Below, in pieces: positions 56,827-64,000 of a stretch of 64,000 nt of DNA (within the stretch, counting starts at the first letter, position 1; each line of letters opens with the position of its first letter). The DNA comes from Diphasiastrum complanatum (taxonomy: Eukaryota; Streptophyta; Lycopodiopsida; Lycopodiales; Lycopodiaceae), in the NCBI GenBank assembly GCA_029204225.1, contig CM055095.1:25154503-25218502 (forward strand). Direction: 5' to 3'. A program made the translations under genes and the position numbers. The notes below the pieces were generated by a model, which was not told the origin of the DNA, made no database searches, and saw only the letters and a program-made list of their open reading frames with translations.

Positions 56827-58166
56827 CTACTTGGTACATGAGAAAAAGAGTGTACATTTGAATGAATGATCCTCTTTTGCCATAACAATTTTAGCATCCA
56901 ACTTAAACAAACTACCTTGTTTAACACCATTTTCTATGCAAATATCATTCTTCATGATGGAACAAACTCCATGCTTGAAGTGAACATCTAAACCACCATC
57001 CATTAGTTGTCCAACACTAAGCAAGCTCTTGGTAATTGATGGTACAAAAAGGACATTGTCTAGATCCATCCTTTTGCTAGATCCTAGACTTAATGAGATG
57101 GTACCAATACCATCTATCTTACATTCTTGATCATTGGCTAAAGAAACAAATTTATCAGCACCATTGAAAGAGTGTAAGGTTAAGAATGAGTCCTTTTGGA
57201 AAGTCATGTGGGAGCTAACCCCACTATCAATCCACCAAGTGTCCTTTGAGTTTCTTTTGCTTGTTGGAGTGGATGTAGATGTCATCAAAGATGAGATCTC
57301 CTCATCTCCATCCTCTTCATATGCAAGGTTCCCTTGTTTGTCCTCCTCCTCTTAGCCTCTTGTAGCATTCGGATGCATAATGCCCCTTCTTTCCACAAAA
57401 GAAGCATTTTTTCTTTGACTTGTCCTTTGAAATTTGATGCATCATCCTCTTATTTGGCCTCCTTTGGATGCTTCTTCTTTCCATTGGTCTTATTTTTGCC
57501 CTTGAATGAGAAATTGGCTTTCTCATCACCATCCTACAAAGACAAGGAACTCATCCTAGATTTTGCATGGAGCATCCTACACTCTTCAGCCACTAATACA
57601 TTGTGAAGTTTTTCTATAGTTGGCAAAGTGCCTTGGATGGCAAAACTTTGGACCAAATTTGCAAAGTCATCTCCTAGACCATTAAGGACAATTTGTACAA
57701 GCTCTCCATCATGAATCTTCTCTCCAATGGAAGCCAACTCTCTATATAGAGACTTGATTCTAAGTACATAATCCTATGCACTCTCCTCACTTCTCCTCAT
57801 GCTTTGCAAAATCTGATTTCTAAGCATGAGTACCCTTTAAGTGTTACTAGATTCATAGATTGATTATAAAGACTCCCAAGCCTCTTTAGCACTAGTACAT
57901 GCTGATACTTCTCTCAACAAATCATTGCTCACATTCATCTTCACACAATGAAGTGCAAGCCTAGATCTCTTCTTGTATCTAGCTAACTCATGTGCACCTA
58001 GAGGTTCATCTTCATCTTCAATCAAGAACTCATAAAGGTCTTGGAGCACCAAGAGTGGCTCCATCCTAACCTTCCAAATAGCATAATTTGTAGAATTCAA
58101 CCTCTCACTAGCTTCTAGAAGGTATGCTCCAGCAGATCCCATCTTACTAGTGACTTCTACAAACAA
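56827..58166 (-). pseudogene. Copia gag and protease of the non-autonomous element
   Basis: Three broken frames: an N-terminal gag (LLEASERLNSTNYAIWKVRM), a capsid piece (ELVQIVLNGLGDDFANLVQS), the zinc knuckle CFFCGKKGHYASECYK at about 57380, and protease WWIDSGVSSHMTFQKD with VLFVPSITKSLLSVGQLMDGG. The protease motif is Asp-Ser-Gly-Val instead of Asp-Ser-Gly-Ala. Stops and frameshifts at about 57864, 57533 and 57316. Confidence 0.85.
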
Positions 58167-58851
58167 GAAATAGATTTGATTGACTTGAAACTCACAAAGG
58201 TCTCACACTTGCAGTGTTTCACTCAAATTTGATTTCTAATCCAACAAATGGACTTATAATCACAGTTCTATCACTCCCTCACAAAGCTGGAATGAAGATA
58301 AGATGAAGTGAAAACTACTTTCAAACAAATCTTGCCAAGAAATGGATTTGATTGTCTCTAGAAACTCACTATCCCTCACAAAGTTGGAATGAAGATAAGA
58401 TGATGTGAAATCTACTTACAATCAAATCTTGCCAATTTTGGCTATTTTTGGCTATTTTTGGACAATAACATGACTAAACCTCCCTCACACTTTTTGATGT
58501 ACTTTCAAGACCTGTAAAACAAGTTTATAGGACCTAATTTTAGCCTAGATTAATTATATTTCATGACCCTATGTCAAATCTAATCAATGGCACTCAATCT
58601 TGATAGCTTATCCTAAGATTTCCACCAAAAATTATTGAATTTATTTGGATAGAATGAATACCATGCATTAAATTTAGGTTCAGAGGTGCCCACACATGTG
58701 GACAGTACGGATTTAGACCCCTACCAATTTTGGGATCAAATCTCCTCACCAAAATCAAGATTCTAGCTTGCCCTCTCAATATTAGTTTTTAGCACCAAAA
58801 CTTGTTAAAAATGGATCTACATTAGAACAATGGCTTATGCTCTTGTACTTG

Positions 58852-58863
58852 GCTCTGATACCA
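58852..58863 (-). other. Primer-binding site of the non-autonomous element
   Basis: TGGTATCAGAGC on minus, abutting the LTR that begins at 58864. Confidence 0.85.
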
Positions 58864-59217
58864 TGTGAAAGTACTGTATTTTAGGACCATAAATGGATCT
58901 ACAAAATATCCACAAGAGTGATTGGATGCTTGCTTAACAATCTATCAAAAAACTAGACACAAAAAAGTTGATCTAGATTGACAATTTGACAAACAACAAG
59001 CATTAGCAATCAAAAGCATTGATAAATATTGAAATCCAAGCCCACGTGTGTGTACTACAGGCTGTAGTACGACCTTCAAGCTGAGAAACAAATAGAAATT
59101 GATCTGGTTGCATTTGGATCACAAAAACTCAATGTACATAGTGGGGTAGCTTGAGATTGCCAATGAGCTCCAAAAATATTCTACCTTCTCACTATGAGAG
59201 CTTGGAATACATAGCAT
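58864..59217 (-). repeat. Truncated 5' LTR
   Basis: Matches the first 350 bases of the LTRs at 54332 and (inverted) 62097-62796. It stops abruptly at 59217 next to copia integrase sequence, so the junction is a rearrangement rather than an LTR end. Confidence 0.8.
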
Positions 59218-60426
59218 AGGATGAAAAGACGTAGCATTGTTTATCGATGGTTGTTTGAAATCATAGTATGTATGTTCTTGAAATATTACATCCCTAGAGA
59301 CAAATACTACATTGTTGGATGGATCATAAACTTTATAAGCTTTATGTTCATCAGGATAGCCAATGAAAATACATTTATTTGTCCTATGATCTAGCTTCTT
59401 CCTAAGTTGTTTAGGAATGTGAACAAAACATATAGAACCAAAGATTTTTAAATGGCTGACACTAGGCTTGTGCCCATGCCAAGCTTCATGCAGAGTTTTG
59501 TTGTTGATGGCTTTCGTGCTGGATCCGTTCTGCACATAACAGGCTGTGGCAGTAGCTTCTGTCCAGAACTTCGCAAGTGTGCTTCATGTAGCATGGATCT
59601 GGCTAAATTGAGAAGAGTTCGATTCTTTCTTTCTACAATCCCGTTTTGTTGAGGTTAATAGGAAGTGGTGAACTATCTTCTAATGCCATGTTCAGCCATG
59701 TAGTCAGACATCTCACTAGAGAGGTATTCGCCGCCACCATCAGTTCGAAGTGCCTTCACTTTTGTAGACGTTTGTGTCTCAGCCATGCCCTTGAATCTCT
59801 TGAAGCATTCAAAGGCTTCAGATTTGTGCTTAATGAACATGATTGTAGACCATCTAGAATAATCATCTATGAAAGTGACAAATAGATAGCATCTCCTAAG
59901 GACGGAATTGGCATTGGACCACAAATATCGCTATTTACAAGATCCAATACATGCTTTTTTTTTATGGAATGTGATTTGGGAAACTTGCTTCTAGAGTGTT
60001 TGCCATAAATGCATGATTTACAAAAGAAAGATTTCCTATCTAATGAAGAAGGCAAATAGAATCCATCAAGTAAGTTATTACAACGCATATAGGAAAGTGA
60101 TCTTGTATTCACGTGTCCAAATATTGTATTCACGTGTCCAAATTGACTATGCCACAAGATAGCATTATCATTTACATTTTTATGAGAGATGCTAGCTAAT
60201 GCAACTAAATTAGAAAGTACGTAAAGATTTCCAAATCTAATGCATGTAGTCAAAGTAGTATCTTCCTCGAATATTGTACACTACTCAGATGAGAAAGTAA
60301 TAGTGTAGCCTTCATCAGTTATCTTAGAGACTGATAACAGGTTCTTTGATATTTGAGGAACATGAAGGACGTTGGTAACACAAATAGATAGATCGTTGTT
60401 GAATGTGATCTTGACTGTCCCTTTGT
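59218..60426 (-). pseudogene. Copia protease end and integrase, left part of split element
   Basis: On minus from 60426: VTNVLHVPQISKNLLSVSKI (protease end), LWHSQFGHVNTRSLS, SCIYGKHSRSKF, SDICGPMPIPS, FIDDYSRWSTIMFIKHKSEA, LRTDGGGEYLSSEM, and the integrase C-terminal (LHEAWHGHKPSVSHLKIFGS, SRDVIFQEHTYYDF). Several frameshifts and a small tandem duplication at about 60105-60142 (ATTCACGTGTCCAAAT repeated). Ends at 59218, before reverse transcriptase. Confidence 0.85.
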
Positions 60427-60955
60427 GAAGAATTGCCAAAAATTGGCAAATCTAGCTTGATCAAAAACCATGTAGAATAGTGTAAATTGTGTACACAAGT
60501 GGGTCCCACACATGTGAGGCCATGATGCCACATGGGAAACCCATCCTAATGTAGGTTAGGTCAAGTCAAAGAGAGTTGGTCATGTCTATTTGGTGGTCAT
60601 CCCTACTTTATAGGACCTACACCTAAGTTTAAGGTGAAAATTTGACCAACTAACTACCTACCAAGCATAATTCTAGGAAATAGACTAGGGTTTCATTTTA
60701 GGTCAAGGAGAGTGAGTTAACTTCCTTATTACATGCTGGAAATCCACCTAACTTCAAGAAGGAAGTTGAATTTGCTATGTATTCCCTCTCTCCATAGTGA
60801 GAAAAAAGAAAAATTTTGGAGCTCATTGGCAATCTCAAGCTAGTTCACTATGTACATTGAGTTTTTGTGATCCAAATGAAACCAAATCAATTTCTACTTG
60901 TTTCTCAGGTTGAAGGCCGTACTACAGCCTGTAGTACACACGTGTGTAGAGTGGT

Positions 60956-61825
60956 TTGGATGTCCACTTTAAGCATGGTGTTTGCTTCATCTTGAAGAAT
61001 GATGTTTGCATTGCAAAGGGATTTAAACATGGAAGATTGTTTAAGTTGGAAGCTAGTGTTGCTTTTGAAAGAATGAGCTTGGCGAAGGAGGAGATCACTC
61101 AAGAGGAGATCTTGGCAAAGTGTGATCTTGCTTGCATTGAGGAGGAGCATCAAAAGGAGGAAGATCTTGAGGATCAGCCTCAAAGCATGAGAGTTCCAAG
61201 GGAGTCCTCAATGACAATGGCCGAGTCATCAAATTGCATGCAAATTGTCCATTCAAGTGTGCATCTTGCAAGGGTGGTGAGCATTGGAGAGTCTACTATC
61301 TTTGAATACTTTTTGGAAAGTATTAGTAGACATGAGGTGACTTGTTTCTTACCTTTAAGATCCATGGTGTTTATTACTTTGTATGACAAGACAATGAAAT
61401 GGGATGCTTTGAAATCTACATTTGTTGTTGATAAAGCAATTTCATTGGATAACTATTTTTGTAATAGTTTGAATAGAGTCATAAAAGATAAAACATCATT
61501 TGCTTTGGAAATCTTTGTGTCCACATGCTTTGTGCATGATCATTCCAATATAAGGACCAAAGATTATCCTATTTCAATGATAGGAATAATGGTAGTGTTT
61601 TGCTCTTCAAGTAGAGATTGTAGAATCTACTTGTTTTCGACCAAAGAATTTGTCAATGGTGGAAATGTGATCTTTCAAGAGTGGAAGATTTGTAAACTTG
61701 AAGAAGCACCTTTGGATCAACACCTTATTCAATTCATTGATGGTTTGGAGTCAAGTCAAGTGGAGGAGCAAGCTCAAGACCCGAGGACTCCAAGAAGAAT
61801 CTGGGTTATGCACTTAATATTTTAA
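60956..61825 (+). pseudogene. 289-codon ORF of the short copia derivative
   Basis: An open frame starting in a protease tail (MDVHFKHGVCFILKNDVCI), followed by a linker (EEEHQKEEDLEDQPQSMRVP) and scrambled integrase pieces: HSSVHLARV, CFVHDHSNIRTKDYP, and STKEFVNGGNVIFQE (integrase C-terminal). Catalytic residues of protease, integrase and reverse transcriptase are not present. The order linker-then-integrase is unusual. It stays open for 870 bases, but no enzymatic function can be supported. Confidence 0.6.
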
Positions 61826-62095
61826 TTGATGTATCTTCAAGTGCACAAAATGCCTTGGAATCCACGGCTTGGCATGATGTTTAGTTTTGAAGTGTGCTAC
61901 ATGTATATAGACACATTTATGGAACATCTTGTAAGGGATCCTCTAAGAGGTGGTGAAAGATCCTTCATGGACATCATTCTCTATTGGAGTCTCAAAAGTT
62001 CCTTGTTTGTAGCTGGATTTTTTAGACACTTCTAAAAGCTTTCATTCATCTATCAAGAGAGTTGTAAATATATCAAGCTAAATTTGAGGAGGAGT

Positions 62096-62796
62096 GTGAA
62101 GAATTGCCAAAAATTGGCAAATCTAGCTTGATCAAAAACCATGTAGAATAGTGTAAATTGTGTACACAAGTGGGTCCCACACATGTGAGGCCATGATGCC
62201 ACATGGGAAACCCATCCTAATGTAGGTTAGGTCAAGTCAAAGAGAGTTGGTCATGTCTATTTGGTGGTCATCCCTACTTTATAGGACCTACACCTAAGTT
62301 TAAGGTGAAAATTTGACCAACTAACTACCTATCAAGCATAATTCTAGGAAATAGACTAGGGTTTCATTTTAGGTCAAGGAGAGTGAGTTAACTTCCTTAT
62401 TACATGCTGGAAATCCACCTAACTTCAAGAAGGAAGTCGAATTTGCTATGTATTCCCTCTCTCCATAGTGAGAAAAAAGAAAAATTTTGGAGCTCATTAG
62501 CAATCTCAAGCTAGTTCACTATGTACATTGAGTTTTTGTGATCCAAATGAAACCAAATCAATTTCTACTTGTTTATCAGGTTGAAGGCCGTACTACAGCC
62601 TGTAGTACACATGTGTGGGCTCGGATTTCAATGTTTATCAATGCTTTTGATTGTTAATGCTTGTTGTTTGTCAAATTGCCAATCTAGATCAACTTTTTTG
62701 TGTCTAGTTTTTTGATAGATTGTTAAGCAAGCATCCAATCACTCTTGTGGATCTTTTGTAGATCCATTTATGGTCCTAAAGTACAGTACTTTCACA
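62096..62796 (+). repeat. 3' LTR of the short copia derivative
   Basis: About 700 bases from TGAAGAATTGCC to ACTTTCACA, the complete form of this LTR family in the window. It contains the inverted repeat GTACTACAG/CTGTAGTAC near 62590-62609. Confidence 0.85.
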
Positions 62797-63858
62797 TCCT
62801 TTGCCTTCAACGTGTATGGTGTTTGAATCTCTGAGGTAGATGAATTGATCTCTACTATAAGCTACATACTCGGTAAACCATTCCTTGTGAGAGGTCATGT
62901 GTTGGGTAGCACCGTTGTCCAGGTACCAGCTATCACAGTCTTCGTTGTTGTTGTTGTAAGCCATTAACAAATGTGTATCTTGCTCCTTGAATTCCACCGT
63001 GTTGGAGGAGTATGGCTGCTGTTGTTGTTGCTTCTTTGTCTCGTTGTAGATGCGGATGCGACACTCCTTAATGTCGTGATTGGCTCTATTGCAATATCTA
63101 CAAAAAAGCTTCTTGTGTGATCCACCATGCTCACCTTGAGTGTGAGGCTTCTGTTGTTGTTGCTGCACTTGATTCTTGCCCTTGGAATAGTCTTTCTTCT
63201 TGGTGTATAGAGCCATGGATTTGTCTTTGATAGATAGGCTACTAGTCTTTCTCCGCATTTCTTCTTGAAGAAGGTGACCTATCACCTTTTGAAGAGTGAG
63301 ATCGGGTTGTGTGGAGATCATCACCACAAAGTGTTCATATCACATTCTAAGAGAAGAAAGCAAGGTGATGAGGGCATCATCATCTTGAATAGAACATCCT
63401 ACAGCTGATAACTGATCCAATAAAGACTTGAATCTGTTGATGTGAGAAGTGGTGGCAATAGAATCAGACATTCTAAGAGTAAAGAACTTCATTCTAAGAT
63501 GTAATCTAGTGGTTACATCATGAGTCTCATAGAGATTTGATAACAAATCTAATGCATCCTTAGAGGTTTTGCATGTGGTAACATGGGATATTTGGGAGTC
63601 AGCCAGATTGAGTGTGATGCATGCTAAGGCCTTCTGATCTTTGATCTTCCATGCTTTTGCTTGATCACCATCTTTTGGTTTCAGATTAGCACCTTCTACT
63701 ATATCCCAAAGATCTCTATTTATCAACGTCATCCGGAGTTTTAACTTCCAGATGTAAAAGTTAGAACCATTGAACTTGTCAATGATTCTAGCTTGGTTGG
63801 ATGATGACGAAGAGTTACCTATGTGAGACATACTAACAGTAATACAAATAGGACACAC
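62797..63858 (-). pseudogene. Copia gag and protease start, right part of split element
   Basis: Minus strand from ATG near 63858-63830: gag (FNGSNFYIWKLKLRMTLINR, then KTSKDALDLLSNLYETHDV), a frameshift near 63335, a Gln-rich stretch, the zinc knuckle CRYCNRANHDIKEC (about 63095-63055), and protease SWYLDNGATQHMTSHKEWF (Asp-Asn-Gly instead of Asp-Ser-Gly). The frame reads into HVEGKG at 62800, where the short element interrupts it. It continues at 60426. Confidence 0.85.
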
Positions 63859-63884
63859 TTAATATCACGGTTTCTATAAGCTAT

Positions 63885-63896
63885 GCTCTGATACCA
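63885..63896 (-). other. Primer-binding site of the split copia
   Basis: TGGTATCAGAGC on minus, upstream of the gag start. Confidence 0.85.
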
Positions 63897-63899
63897 ATC

Positions 63900-64000
63900 T
63901 GATGGGACAAGGGAGATAGAAGAACGCGAATGGAGAAGAGAGCAGGAATATTGCAGAACAGCTCTCCCATTACAATCAGCTGCTAGATGCAATAACAATC
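63900..64000 (-). repeat. 5' LTR of the split copia, cut by the window edge
   Basis: Begins TGATGGGACAAGGG on plus next to the primer-binding site and runs off the window. Its sequence differs from the other LTRs here, so it is a separate family. Confidence 0.65.

Larger units (their letters stand above)
54332..59217 (-). mobile_element. Non-autonomous copia-derived element
   Basis: On minus: a truncated 5' LTR (58864-59217), a primer-binding site (58852-58863), gag, zinc knuckle and protease (58166-56827), then a region without reverse transcriptase or RNase H (56826-55730), a polypurine tract (AGGAGGAGTG, about 55712-55721) and 3' LTR material (54332-55711). LTR sequence matches that of the 60.4-62.8 kb element. 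Confidence 0.75.
60427..62796 (+). mobile_element. Short copia derivative inserted in another copia's protease
   Basis: Two plus-strand LTRs, 60427-60949 (lacking its last 170 bases) and 62096-62796. Both start TGAAGAATTGCCAAAAATTG and are almost identical. A polypurine tract (GAGGAGGAGTG) precedes the 3' LTR. The interrupted host element repeats CAAAG (minus strand; CTTTG on plus) on both sides, a 5-bp target duplication with two extra bases on one side. The interior lacks reverse transcriptase. Confidence 0.8.

Noticed and set aside
1-64000. tRNA or rRNA genes
   Set aside because: The only tRNA-related sequences are 12-base primer-binding sites of copia elements; no cloverleaf or rRNA signature was seen by eye.

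Overview
The window looks like nuclear DNA of a land plant with a large, repeat-rich genome. Introns are canonical GT-AG, one host gene encodes a plant HEN2/MTR4-type RNA helicase, and most of the rest is transposable elements (TEs). The very large introns and nested TEs would fit a fern or another non-seed vascular plant, but that placement is inference; no marker gene settles it.

Layout. 1-1435: AG-rich repeats, a GA microsatellite and a small LINE-like remnant. 1436-13803: a palindrome of about 12.4 kb made of two head-to-head copies of a hAT-type DNA transposon. Each arm has a four-exon DUF659/hAT transposase gene, an overlapping proline-rich/AT-hook ORF, and a convergent 121-residue coiled-coil ORF. 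Arm A (left) is open; arm B (right) is decayed. 13840-20465: a broken Ty3/gypsy element whose reverse transcriptase is split by 1.4 kb of copia protease/integrase sequence. 20466-22565: an old dispersed repeat carrying a small hAT MITE.

22566-40568: the last five coding exons of a HEN2/MTR4-like exosome helicase. Its 14.75-kb intron holds an LTR-like tandem pair (26696-28498), a hAT MITE with an 8-bp target duplication, and, nested in that MITE, a recent copia element with two 735-bp LTRs. 42213-42857 is a third MITE of the same family.

43.1-64.0 kb is a graveyard of copia elements: a gag-protease-integrase remnant (43.7-44.9), a deleted element with a primer-binding site and one LTR (48.7-51.4), a plus-strand fragment (51.5-52.2), a copy of the old repeat (53.1-54.3), a non-autonomous element whose reverse transcriptase/RNase H half is replaced by unrecognised sequence (54.3-59.2), and a copia element (59.2-64.0, minus) interrupted in its protease by a short related element (60.4-62.8). 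One unrecognised coding exon lies at 47776-48430.

The only probable working host gene is the helicase. The most unusual structure is the hAT palindrome, in which transposase and AT-hook ORF meet in different frames exactly at a GA microsatellite. No tRNA, rRNA or CRISPR array was seen.
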